64,000 nt of DNA from Geomicrobium halophilum (GTDB lineage Bacteria > Bacillota > Bacilli > Bacillales > Marinococcaceae): the NCBI RefSeq assembly GCF_014207655.1, contig NZ_JACHHJ010000002.1, forward strand, positions 446,924-510,923. Direction: 5' to 3'. Position numbers and translations under genes: made by a program. The notes under the pieces are model-generated. The model was not told the origin of the DNA and ran no database searches. It saw nothing but the letters and a program-made list of their open reading frames with translations. Within the stretch, counting starts at the first letter, position 1; each line of letters opens with the position of its first letter. This document shows positions 35,150 to 43,247 of the stretch, piece after piece.

Positions 35150-36378
35150 ATGGACCACTCCTTTGGCTGGTTACACCACATGGTGATAAAGCGAAGCAGT
35201 GTTTTTGTATAGTTGAGTAATTGGTCGATGTTCATCTGTTCATTGACAGCGTGGGCATGTTCTAATTTTCCGGGACCGTAACAGACCGTCGGTATGCCTG
35301 CCTCCGCGAGCCAACCTCCGTCGTTCACAGACGGAGACATGGAAATTTTCACAGGTTCCGCGTATGTGGATTCATGAGCCTCTTGTAAGAAATGAACACC
35401 CAGATGTTTCTCATCGATAGAAAAAGAAGGAAAGACTTCGCCTCGATCCTCAATCATGGATGCTCCACCCCAGTGAAATGTAGGCGGATGATCTTTCATC
35501 CACAGATCAGCATTTGCTGTTGCCAGCAGGTGGTTCTCGATTTCTTTGGCCACTGAATCAGCGCTTTCATCCGGATAAAAATGGACAGTGATCCACAGCC
35601 TACATTCATCAGCCACGAATGCGGCATGGCGTCCGCCTTCAATGACAGCGGGATTAATCGTATTTGTTCCAGGGGAAAATCCTGGGTATGATTTATGAAT
35701 CGCCCAGTCTCGTTCCAACTCCTGTAAAGCCGTTATTAGTTTGGTCATTTTCTCGATAGCGCTGGCTGCACGTAACTCTCCGCCAGCATGAATCATACGG
35801 TGGCGCGTTCCGTCATGATGAGTCGTCGGGCTTTTTACCGTGACCCACCCTGTAACCACACCACCTTGACCGTGGATTTCGCAATCACTCGTATCGGCAA
35901 CGAGTGCGAAATCAGCACTGTATCCACGGTCGCAGCACTGTTTTGTCCCTGCCTCCCCGACTTCTTCGCCAATCACGGATTGAAGTATTATATCGCCCCG
36001 AAGGGCAATACCGTATTCATGCAACAGTCGAAGTGAGAACAAGCAGGCAGCGATGCCCCCTTTCATATCCGCGGCTCCACGCCCGAAGAGTGTTCGGTCT
36101 TTTACGGTTGCTTCGAATGGTGGAGTTTGCCAAAATTCATCCTCCTCCACTGCAGCGACATCTACGTGGCCGTTTAAAATCAGACTTTGATACTCGGAAG
36201 ACTTCGAGCCCTTACGGGTTCCAACAACATTTGGATCGCCTGAATATACATCCCATTGATCAATCGTAAATTGTGTGGCTCGCAACTCATCAGCGATGTA
36301 ATGCTGGATCTCCGTTGTGTTTCTAGCCGGCGGGGCAGGAGTGGGGAAGGCAATTAAATCTGAAAGTAGTTGGATCAA
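35146..36378 (-). CDS. ylmB: N-formyl-aminopyrimidine deformylase (ArgE/DapE-type)
   Basis: Removes the formyl group from formylaminopyrimidine, a thiamine breakdown product, giving the TenA substrate. M20 metallopeptidase fold with the metal ligands in ILNGHVDVAAVEED and FGRGAADMKGG, catalytic GEEVGEAG, and a C-terminal KLEHAHAVNEQM. The opening LLSDLIAFPTPAPPARNTTE is characteristic of YlmB. The TTG at 36378 is the first ordinary start but has no ribosome site. The frame stays open for 14 codons upstream to an ATA preceded by GGAGG at nine bases, and those residues resemble the normal YlmB N-terminus, so translation may begin there (see findings). Confidence 0.9.
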   Translation of the reverse strand: MIQLLSDLIAFPTPAPPARNTTEIQHYIADELRATQFTIDQWDVYSGDPNVVGTRKGSKSSEYQSLILNGHVDVAAVEEDEFWQTPPFEATVKDRTLFGRGAADMKGGIAACLFSLRLLHEYGIALRGDIILQSVIGEEVGEAGTKQCCDRGYSADFALVADTSDCEIHGQGGVVTGWVTVKSPTTHHDGTRHRMIHAGGELRAASAIEKMTKLITALQELERDWAIHKSYPGFSPGTNTINPAVIEGGRHAAFVADECRLWITVHFYPDESADSVAKEIENHLLATANADLWMKDHPPTFHWGGASMIEDRGEVFPSFSIDEKHLGVHFLQEAHESTYAEPVKISMSPSVNDGGWLAEAGIPTVCYGPGKLEHAHAVNEQMNIDQLLNYTKTLLRFITMWCNQPKEWSI

Positions 36379-36445
36379 CTCGTCTTCTCGTTCATCGACC
36401 TTTTGTATAAGGTTTTCTATGTCTTCGATCCTCCATCAACTCCTT

Positions 36446-36474
36446 TAAAAAAACCACTTCAGTAGAGAAGTGGT
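36446..36474 (-). terminator. Riboswitch-controlled intrinsic terminator
   Basis: Stem CCACTTC/GAAGTGG (36454-36460 with 36467-36473), read on the minus strand into seven Ts. The GAAGTGG at the 3' side of the TPP aptamer (36504-36510) can pair alternatively with CCACTTC, giving the expected antiterminator switch. Confidence 0.85.
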
Positions 36475-36503
36475 CACGGTAGGATACATAGGTATTCATC
36501 CAT

Positions 36504-36588
36504 CCACTTCCCTCCGCTAGTATGAACTAGATCAGGTCATAAGGGTCGAGGCAATGTCTCTCTCAGCTCATGGGAGCACCCCTAGTGG
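36504..36588 (-). ncRNA. TPP (THI-box) riboswitch
   Basis: On the minus strand: closing stem CCACT...AGTGG, the conserved GGGGTGC, GCTGAGAGAG, ACCCTTATGACCTGATC and GCGGAGGGAAG blocks of the thiamine pyrophosphate aptamer in the right order. The hypothesised effect is transcription termination of ylmB-tenA when TPP is abundant. Confidence 0.95.
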
Positions 36589-36767
36589 TTTGATTCATTT
36601 TCTATTACTGCTCATCAAAGTATCATAAATAATAATATAAATCAAATATTAGAAAAAAACTATAAAATTACTGGGGGATGCAGTCTAGGGAAAAGAATGA
36701 TATACTTTTTAAATTAAAATATTCGAAAAAACCGATAACATTTATGCGTGAGGAGGGGTGTTCTTCC

Positions 36768-37481
36768 ATGCTATACCCATTAAGTGAAAATGCAATCCAT
36801 ATTACCCTTGGGCATAACATCGATCCGGAGATTCATCAACGAGTAAAAAAAATAATGGAACGAGTTGAGGAAGAGCCGTTTCACGGATATGTTGAATGTG
36901 TCCCGAGTTACACCGGTGTAACTGTCTTTTACGATCCAATCAATATTTATCATACAATGGAAGAAAAGAAGGGATCACCTAGTGAATCCGTGATGAGGTA
37001 TTTAAAGAAGGTGGTCGACTCGCTAGATGCAATACCTCAAAGCAAAGAAAGTGGCAATGTTGTGACAATCCCTGTTTGTTACGACGAAGACTTCGGACCG
37101 GATCTGTCACACGTTGCGGTAGAAAATGGTCTCACTAAAGATGAAGTCATTCAAATCCACACAAGTGGTGAATATCTCGTTTATATGATTGGATTTGCGC
37201 CGGGATTTCCGTTTCTCGGAGGGATGGAAGATGATATTGCTACGCCGCGTAAGCGTGAACCCAGAACGAAGATTCCTGCTGGGTCGGTAGGCATTGCTGG
37301 TTCTCAAACAGGCATTTATCCGATTGAAACGCCGGGTGGGTGGCAGTTAATCGGACAGACGCCCGTTAGAATGTTCGATTCCCATCGCGAAGAACCGAGC
37401 TTACTAAAGGCTGGTGATCATGTTCGATTCAAGGCCATTACATACGAAGAGTTTAATGCATACAAGGAGGGGGACCTGTGA
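36768..37481 (+). CDS. pxpB: 5-oxoprolinase subunit B
   Basis: Part of the ATP-dependent PxpABC enzyme that opens 5-oxoproline (pyroglutamate) to glutamate; formerly KipI. The 237 residues include VCYDEDFGPDLSHVAVENGL, YMIGFAPGFPFLGGM and AGSVGIAGSQTGIYPIETPGGW, all family hallmarks. The ATG at 36768 has GAGGAGGGG upstream; the open frame continues 30 codons further up without a site. The stop overlaps the pxpC GTG by four bases. Confidence 0.95.
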   Translation: MLYPLSENAIHITLGHNIDPEIHQRVKKIMERVEEEPFHGYVECVPSYTGVTVFYDPINIYHTMEEKKGSPSESVMRYLKKVVDSLDAIPQSKESGNVVTIPVCYDEDFGPDLSHVAVENGLTKDEVIQIHTSGEYLVYMIGFAPGFPFLGGMEDDIATPRKREPRTKIPAGSVGIAGSQTGIYPIETPGGWQLIGQTPVRMFDSHREEPSLLKAGDHVRFKAITYEEFNAYKEGDL

Positions 37482-38479
37482 GCCTGCAAATCATGACAAC
37501 GGGTCTGTTCACAACCGTTCAGGATGGAGGCCGGTTGGGTTTTTTACATCAAGGGGTATTGGAGAGCGGAGCGATGGATCGAGAATCGTTGAAAAGTGCG
37601 AATTGCATTGTTGGCAATGATGAAAACGAAGGGGCGCTTGAGATGACAATGACAGGCCCCCGGATCAAAGTTGAGGCAGATACCCTCATAGCTGTAACAG
37701 GCGGCGGGATGGTTCCGGTCATTAACGGAGAAACGTATTCACTTGGTGCCCCCTTATTTATTCCTGCTAATAGCGAACTTGCGTTTAAGCCGACGAACCG
37801 GGGGTGTCGGGCTTATCTAGCGGTTGCCGGGGGTATTGATGTTCCCCTCGTGATGAATAGTAAAAGTACCTATGTACGCGCAGGTATCGGTGGCTTTAAA
37901 GGTAGAGCCCTTCAGAAAGGGGATCGTTTATATATTGGAGAAAAGAATGAAGAGGCAGAGAAACGTTTGGCAATGATCACCAGCAAAGGAGGAGGCCAGC
38001 CTTTTTCCGAACGTTGGGGCGCAAACGCACGTCTACTTGGTGACGGGGATAGAAAGATACGAGCTTTCCCTGGGACTCACTATGAAACATTTACAACGGA
38101 AAGCCAAGATCGATTTTTTCAAAGTGAGTTTACCATTTCTACTCAATCTGACCGTATGGGCTATCGGTTACACATGATTCCCCCGCTTGAATGGATGGAA
38201 TCCGTCAATTTACTATCAGAAGCGGTTGCGTTTGGAACTGTGCAAGTTCCCCATGATGGTCAACCGATCGTGTTAATGGCGGATCGACAGACCACCGGCG
38301 GATATCCGCGAATTGCACAAGTGGCCGCGGTTGATTTAGGAAGGCTTGCCCAATTACGTCCAAATGAAACCGTAAGATTTGAAAAAATAACATTTGCAAA
38401 AGCTGAAGAACTTTACCTCCAACAAGCGCAGGCGATGCATGAAAGAAAAATAGGGATATCTTTAAAATGGCAGAAGTGA
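37478..38479 (+). CDS. pxpC: 5-oxoprolinase subunit C
   Basis: Partner of PxpB; formerly KipA. The 333 residues start MTTGLFTTVQDGGRLGFLHQG and contain GAMDRESLKSANCIVGN, LAVAGGIDVPLVMNSKST and VLMADRQTTGGYPRIAQV, all typical. The GTG start has AAGGAGGGGG at five bases. In this genome a 590-bp tandem-repeat region separates pxpBC from the NRAMP-like gene and pxpA. Confidence 0.95.
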   Translation: MSLQIMTTGLFTTVQDGGRLGFLHQGVLESGAMDRESLKSANCIVGNDENEGALEMTMTGPRIKVEADTLIAVTGGGMVPVINGETYSLGAPLFIPANSELAFKPTNRGCRAYLAVAGGIDVPLVMNSKSTYVRAGIGGFKGRALQKGDRLYIGEKNEEAEKRLAMITSKGGGQPFSERWGANARLLGDGDRKIRAFPGTHYETFTTESQDRFFQSEFTISTQSDRMGYRLHMIPPLEWMESVNLLSEAVAFGTVQVPHDGQPIVLMADRQTTGGYPRIAQVAAVDLGRLAQLRPNETVRFEKITFAKAEELYLQQAQAMHERKIGISLKWQK

Positions 38480-38546
38480 CATGCAAAATCTCGGGGACTC
38501 CTCGGGGTTTTTATTTGTCATTTAAGCGGTTGTTTAAAACTGCGCT

Positions 38547-38690
38547 GCGCGCCGAAAAAATTCCTCAAGCGCTGAATAAAATGCCCAACGCGCCGAATTA
38601 TATAGGTCGTACGCTGAATAAACGTGTTGCCGCGTCGAAAAAACCACCCCTCGCGCCGAATCCTGTTTCGCACGCGCTCGCTCACTCGCC
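38547..38690. repeat. Degenerate tandem repeat with a 21-bp period
   Basis: Seven units of the form CGCGCCGAATAAA plus about eight variable bases. The conserved G of the CCGAA/CTGAA core falls at 38554, 38574, 38595, 38616, 38637, 38658 and 38680, i.e. steps of 20-22. On the minus strand this reads as a heptad-repeat peptide (WFFRRG, TFIQRT, YIIRRV, HFIQRL). Single stray units occur near 38788 and 3707. The rest of 38480-39070 holds no gene I can support. Confidence 0.8.
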
Positions 38691-39070
38691 CAAGATCTTT
38701 TGAAACATTGCACTGGCGATTCATTTTCATGCTTAATGGGGTGTTTGAACACGATTTATAAGGGGGTTATACGGTCATACATTCGCTGAATAAAAGCTGT
38801 TGATGGCCCGTGTTAAATGCGGTAGAATGGGTCGCTCCGGTGTCGTTTTCGCTCGCGTCTGACATCGATGTAACAATGATGTATGAAATCGAAGATATCG
38901 CTAAAGAAAGGAGAATGTAACCCTACTATATCGGTACATTACCCATGCCGTTTAGATAAAGAATACGAGATACATGCCAGGAGGTTTTCCTCAAGGCATA
39001 TGTTCATGACCAACGTCAAAAAATCAAAGGCATCGGTTTACTTTAGCGTTTAAATAAGGGAGAGTGTAAA

Positions 39071-40291
39071 ATGAATCAAAGGTTAAATCCGCGCATGACT
39101 GATAAGGAGCGTAAGCGTTTTTTACGCGGGGCCATCTTTTTAATGGCGACTTCAGCGATAGGACCTGCTTTTCTTACGCAGACCGCTTCATTTACCGAAG
39201 ATTATCTTGCAAGCTTTGCTTTTGCGATTCTGCTCTCGATCATTATTGATGTCGGGGTTCAGCTTAACATTTGGCGAGTGATTTCCGTATCTGGAAAACG
39301 AGGGCAAGAAATTTCAAACATGGTAATACCTGGTCTAGGTTATGTCATTGCTATATTAATTATCCTCGGAGGCTTTGCGTTTAACATTGGAAATCTTGGC
39401 GGCGCGGGCCTGGGTCTCAATGTCCTTTTTGATCTTCCGTTGGAAATAGGCGCTGCAATTATTACAGTTATTACGATTACTATCTTTTTGATCAAAAATT
39501 ACGAACGGGTCATGGATGTTTTGCTGCAAATATTTGGCTCGGTCATGCTCCTCATGACTGGCTATGTTATGCTGAGTACAAATCCGCCCTATAGAGAGGC
39601 ACTTGTTCAATCTGTATTCCCGGAGGATTATTTACTGATGCTCCTCCCGCTCGTGACCATTGTTGGCGGAACGGTCGGCGGCTATATCTCATTTGCCGGT
39701 GGACATCGTCTCGTTGATGCGGGAATTACAGGTAAAGATAATGTAGGATTTGTAAGTCGCGCCTCGATCTATGGGATTTTAACGACGAGTGTGATGCGTG
39801 TTTTCCTCTTTTTGGCGTTTTTAGGTGTGGTAAGTGCCGGTTTTTCTCTTGATGAAAATAACCCTGCAGCTACACCCTTTCTCGTCGGTCTTGGCGAACT
39901 GGGCTACTATATGTTCGGTGTTGTACTAACTGTAGCCGCCATTAGCTCAATCATCGGAGTTGCCTACACAAGTATGTCGTTCCTGCGCTCTTTTCACCCT
40001 GTATTTGAAAAACACAACGGGTGGTTTATTGTTGTTTTTATCACTGCTTCATCACTTATATTTATATCCATCGGTGAGCCGGTAATGCTTTTGATTCTTG
40101 CCGGGGCCTTAAATGGGATGATCTTGCCCATCGTTCTTACGACGATACTTGTCGCATCACGAAAAAAATCGGTCGTTGGTGATTATCACCATCCAACTTG
40201 GCTCATCGTTTTCGGGGCAATTACAGTGCTATTTACGATTGGTGCAAGCATTTTGGCATTTGAAGATATCGTTGCTCTCTGGTTTAACTAA
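39071..40291 (+). CDS. NRAMP-like transporter (YcsG type)
   Basis: Membrane carrier of 406 residues and about 11 spans. The opening [30 protein letters not shown] corresponds to span 1 of NRAMP proteins but lacks the metal-binding DPGN, as in B. subtilis YcsG. The genomic neighbours PxpA, PxpB and PxpC match the ycsG-ycsF-kipI-kipA order, so it probably imports 5-oxoproline or another small acid rather than metal ions; that role is inferred. The ATG has AAGGGAG upstream. It lies 21-24 bases before pxpA. Confidence 0.85.
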   Translation: MNQRLNPRMTDKERKRFLRGAIFLMATSAIGPAFLTQTASFTEDYLASFAFAILLSIIIDVGVQLNIWRVISVSGKRGQEISNMVIPGLGYVIAILIILGGFAFNIGNLGGAGLGLNVLFDLPLEIGAAIITVITITIFLIKNYERVMDVLLQIFGSVMLLMTGYVMLSTNPPYREALVQSVFPEDYLLMLLPLVTIVGGTVGGYISFAGGHRLVDAGITGKDNVGFVSRASIYGILTTSVMRVFLFLAFLGVVSAGFSLDENNPAATPFLVGLGELGYYMFGVVLTVAAISSIIGVAYTSMSFLRSFHPVFEKHNGWFIVVFITASSLIFISIGEPVMLLILAGALNGMILPIVLTTILVASRKKSVVGDYHHPTWLIVFGAITVLFTIGASILAFEDIVALWFN

Positions 40292-40314
40292 TCATATACA
40301 AGGGAGGATTCATG

Positions 40315-41067
40315 ATGAAAACCATCGACTTAAACTGTGATATGGGGGAAAGTTTTGGTGCCTATACAATGGGGTCAGATGAAGAAATTCTTCCTTACAT
40401 TTCTTCAGCGAACATCGCTTGTGGCTTTCATGCCGGTGACCCTTCAACGATGCGCAAGACGGTGCGACTAGCCATTCATCATGATGTTGCGATTGGGGCA
40501 CACCCTGGCTTACCAGACTTGGTAGGTTTCGGGAGGCGGAATATGGACATCTCCCTGGAAGAAGCGTACGACCTTGTCGCTTACCAAGTCGGTGCATTGT
40601 GGGGGGTTGTTCAGGCCGAGGGAGGCCGGCTACGCCATGTAAAAGCGCACGGTTCCCTCTATAATATGGCGACCACCCATGTGGCGCTGGCTGAAGCAAT
40701 TGCGCAGGCTGTGTACGATATCGATCCAAACCTTGTCCTCTTTGGCCTGGCTGGCGGTGCGCTCTTGGATGCTGGAGAAAATGTTGGCTTGAAGACAGCC
40801 AGTGAAGTTTTTGCCGATCGCACGTATCAGGAGGATGGAACACTGACTTCCAGGCGCCTTGAGAACGCCTTGATTGAGGATGCGGAGCAAGCAGCTCAAC
40901 AGGTCATCCGTATGATCGGAGAGCGAAAAGTACACACACTTCAAGGCAAGGACGTTGATATTCTAGCAGAAACTGTATGTATTCACGGAGACGGCCCTCA
41001 CGCATTAGCATTTGCAAAAAATGTTCGTGAAAAAATCGAGGGCGCAGGTATTCACGTGCAAACATAG
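40315..41067 (+). CDS. pxpA: 5-oxoprolinase subunit A (LamB/YcsF family)
   Basis: Third subunit of the 5-oxoprolinase. The 250 residues begin [20 protein letters not shown] and contain [33 protein letters not shown] and [11 protein letters not shown], all invariant in the family. Two ATGs stand side by side; the second (40315) is better spaced from GGGAGG. Together with pxpBC it yields glutamate from pyroglutamate, linking to the gamma-glutamyltransferases at the right end of the window. Confidence 0.95.
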   Translation: MKTIDLNCDMGESFGAYTMGSDEEILPYISSANIACGFHAGDPSTMRKTVRLAIHHDVAIGAHPGLPDLVGFGRRNMDISLEEAYDLVAYQVGALWGVVQAEGGRLRHVKAHGSLYNMATTHVALAEAIAQAVYDIDPNLVLFGLAGGALLDAGENVGLKTASEVFADRTYQEDGTLTSRRLENALIEDAEQAAQQVIRMIGERKVHTLQGKDVDILAETVCIHGDGPHALAFAKNVREKIEGAGIHVQT

Positions 41068-41074
41068 AGGCTAG

Positions 41075-41124
41075 AAAAAACGGAGGCTTACCGCAAGATC
41101 TTGTGGCGGAAGCCTCTGTTTTTT
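41075..41124 (+). terminator. Terminator after pxpA
   Basis: Long stem from AAAAAACGGAGGCTT to its near complement ending in GTTTTTT. The A and T tracts make it usable on both strands. Confidence 0.88.
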
Positions 41125-41279
41125 GTATGCTGTTTCGTTCGTTAATGGGTGGTGTACAATACGCAGCCGGGAATGATTGACAGAAAATGAATGAAGCGAG
41201 CGTTAGCATCGAGGTATTTGTTCAGAAGATGGTACAATAAACGAGAAAATTCTAAGTGATAGAAAGGTTGGAGAACCCG

Positions 41280-41318
41280 ATGCTTCTTATCGCCATATCT
41301 TCTCCAAAACAGATATGA
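41280..41318 (+). CDS. Candidate 12-residue leader peptide before ubiD
   Basis: ATG at 41280 with AAAGGTTGGAG at six bases encodes MLLIAISSPKQI and stops with TGA (41316-41318), overlapping the ATGATG start of the UbiD gene. That gene has no ribosome site of its own, so this small frame could load ribosomes by termination-reinitiation. It is an inference from spacing. Confidence 0.45.
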   Translation: MLLIAISSPKQI

Positions 41319-43153
41319 TGTATCAAAGTTTAGACGATTGCGTCCTCGACCTTGAGAAACAAGGCGAACTTGTCCGTATTCGAGAAGAAGTTGACCCTTA
41401 TTTGGAAATGCCATCAATCCACCGCAGAGTGTATCAAGAAGGCGGGCCTGCTATTTTATTTGAAAATGTGAAAGGGTCGAAATATCGTGCGGTCTCAAAC
41501 TTATTTGGAACTCCGGAACGTAGTAAATACATGTTACGTAAAACCTGGGATGGAGTGCATGATGTGATCGCGATGCGTGATGATCCGATGAGTGCGCTCA
41601 AGCATCCGTTTAAAAATGTGAGTACTGGTGTCTCTGCAATGAAGGCATTGCCGATGCGGCGAGCGAGCATAAAAACGTCCAAGCTAGAGGAAATTAATAT
41701 CTCTGACTTGCCGATGGTGCAATCATGGCCTGATGATGGCGGAGCCTTCGTGACGTTACCGCAAGTGTACACAGAAGATCCGGAAAACCCAGGAATGATG
41801 AACGCAAATCTCGGTATGTACCGGGCCCAGCTAAATGGCAATGATTATGAACAGGACAAAGAAATCGGTTTGCATTACCAGATCCATCGCGGCATCGGTG
41901 TACACCATACGAAAGCGAAGCAAAAAGGCGAACCTTTAAAAGTGAGCATATTTATTGGTGGCCCTCCTGCCCACACGTTGGCGGCTGTTATGCCTCTCCC
42001 TGAAGGACTCAGTGAAATGTTGTTTGCCGGCCTGCTTTCCGGCCGTCGTTTTCGCTATAGCTATGAGGACGGCTATTGTATCAGTCATGATGCGGATTTT
42101 GTTATCACGGGCGAGGTCTATCCTGAGGATACAAAGCCAGAAGGCCCGTTTGGCGACCATCTCGGTTACTACAGCCTTAAGCATCTTTTCCCTGTGTTGC
42201 GTGTGCATAAAGTGTATGGAAAACCAGATGCGATTTGGCCGTTTACAGTAGTCGGGCGTCCCCCTCAAGAAGATACAAGTTTTGGCGAAATTATTCATGA
42301 ACTAACCGGAAAAGCGATCACACAAGAGCTCCCAGGGGTCAAAGAAGTACATGCTGTTGACGCTGCAGGGGTGCATCCACTTCTTTTGGCCAATGGCAGT
42401 GAGCGGTATACGCCTTTTGAACAAGTGAAACAACCGATGGAGCTGTTAACAATTGCCAATCGTATTCTCGGATTTGGGCAGTTAAGCTTAGCGAAATATT
42501 TATGGATTACTGCTGAAGATGACCCGGCAATCAGCACCCATAACGAGCTGGAATTTATGCAGTATATTCTTGAAAGGATAGACCTTCATCGGGATTTGCA
42601 CTTCCAGACGAACACAACGATTGATACGCTTGATTATTCAGGGACAGGATTGAATAGTGGCAGCAAGGTCGTATTAGCCGCTTATGGTGAGAAAAAACGA
42701 GAACTCTGCCGCGAAATGCCGGAGGGGCTGGACAACATCAAAAGTATGCGTCAACCTCAGCTCGTTATGCCGGGAGTAGTAGCGGTAGAAATCGGTGATT
42801 ATGAGGGTGAAGGGGCTGCTGTAGAAGAAATCAACGCAATGGCCGATGAGATTTCAAAGCATATTGATATGACTCCTTGTCCGCTTGTCATCGTTTGTGA
42901 CGACAGCACATTTCTCAGCCAATCAAAAGAGAATTTTCTTTGGGCAACCTTCACACGCAGTAATCCATCCCACGATATGCATGGCATCAATCGTTTTATT
43001 GAGCATAAACATTGGGGTTGTGACACCATGATCATTGATGCTCGTATCAAACCCCATCATGCTCCGCCGTTGATTGAAGATGAAGAAGTTGAAGCGAAAA
43101 TTGAACGGTTTTTTGAGGATGGAAGATTTGTCGGTGATCGTACAAGTTCATAA
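41315..43153 (+). CDS. UbiD-family (prenylated-FMN) decarboxylase
   Basis: Non-oxidative decarboxylase or carboxylase of aromatic or unsaturated acids using prenylated FMN. The 612 residues show the UbiD pattern: DGGAFVTLPQVYTEDPENPG, NLGMYRAQL, HYQIHRGIGVHH, KPEGPFGDHLGYYS (with the catalytic Glu) and the C-terminal WGCDTMIIDARIKP. It is about 120 residues longer than E. coli UbiD. No ubiX flavin prenyltransferase is nearby. Two overlapping ATGs (41315, 41318) are equally possible. The substrate is unknown; it stands alone between pxpA and the formate genes. Confidence 0.9.
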   Translation: MMYQSLDDCVLDLEKQGELVRIREEVDPYLEMPSIHRRVYQEGGPAILFENVKGSKYRAVSNLFGTPERSKYMLRKTWDGVHDVIAMRDDPMSALKHPFKNVSTGVSAMKALPMRRASIKTSKLEEINISDLPMVQSWPDDGGAFVTLPQVYTEDPENPGMMNANLGMYRAQLNGNDYEQDKEIGLHYQIHRGIGVHHTKAKQKGEPLKVSIFIGGPPAHTLAAVMPLPEGLSEMLFAGLLSGRRFRYSYEDGYCISHDADFVITGEVYPEDTKPEGPFGDHLGYYSLKHLFPVLRVHKVYGKPDAIWPFTVVGRPPQEDTSFGEIIHELTGKAITQELPGVKEVHAVDAAGVHPLLLANGSERYTPFEQVKQPMELLTIANRILGFGQLSLAKYLWITAEDDPAISTHNELEFMQYILERIDLHRDLHFQTNTTIDTLDYSGTGLNSGSKVVLAAYGEKKRELCREMPEGLDNIKSMRQPQLVMPGVVAVEIGDYEGEGAAVEEINAMADEISKHIDMTPCPLVIVCDDSTFLSQSKENFLWATFTRSNPSHDMHGINRFIEHKHWGCDTMIIDARIKPHHAPPLIEDEEVEAKIERFFEDGRFVGDRTSS

Positions 43154-43162
43154 ATTGATGTA

Positions 43163-43192
43163 AAAAAGGCTGCGGAAAGGTGCAGCCTTTTT
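43163..43192 (+). terminator. Terminator after the UbiD gene
   Basis: AAAAAGGCTGC/GCAGCCTTTTT with a nine-base loop, T-rich on both strands. Confidence 0.9.
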
Positions 43193-43219
43193 CGTTTTTT
43201 CCTTTGACGCATTGAACGA

Positions 43220-43247
43220 CCCTTAACCCTTAACCCTTAACCCTTAA
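43220..43247. repeat. Four tandem CCCTTAA heptamers
   Basis: Exact tandem copies at 43220, 43227, 43234 and 43241. The last supplies the TAA stop (minus strand) of the OFA-type transporter gene. Confidence 0.9.

Noticed and set aside
38547..38690. Possible CRISPR array
   Set aside because: Units are only about 21 bp in total, degenerate, with no constant repeat plus unique-spacer structure and no cas genes.
40310..40843. Minus-strand open frame of 177 codons opposite pxpA
   Set aside because: Shadow of the well-conserved pxpA gene; low-complexity His/Pro/Gln-rich translation with no ribosome-site support.
43220..43247. CCCTTAA array as a real telomere or replicon end
   Set aside because: It is internal, only four units long, and flanked by ordinary genes on both sides.
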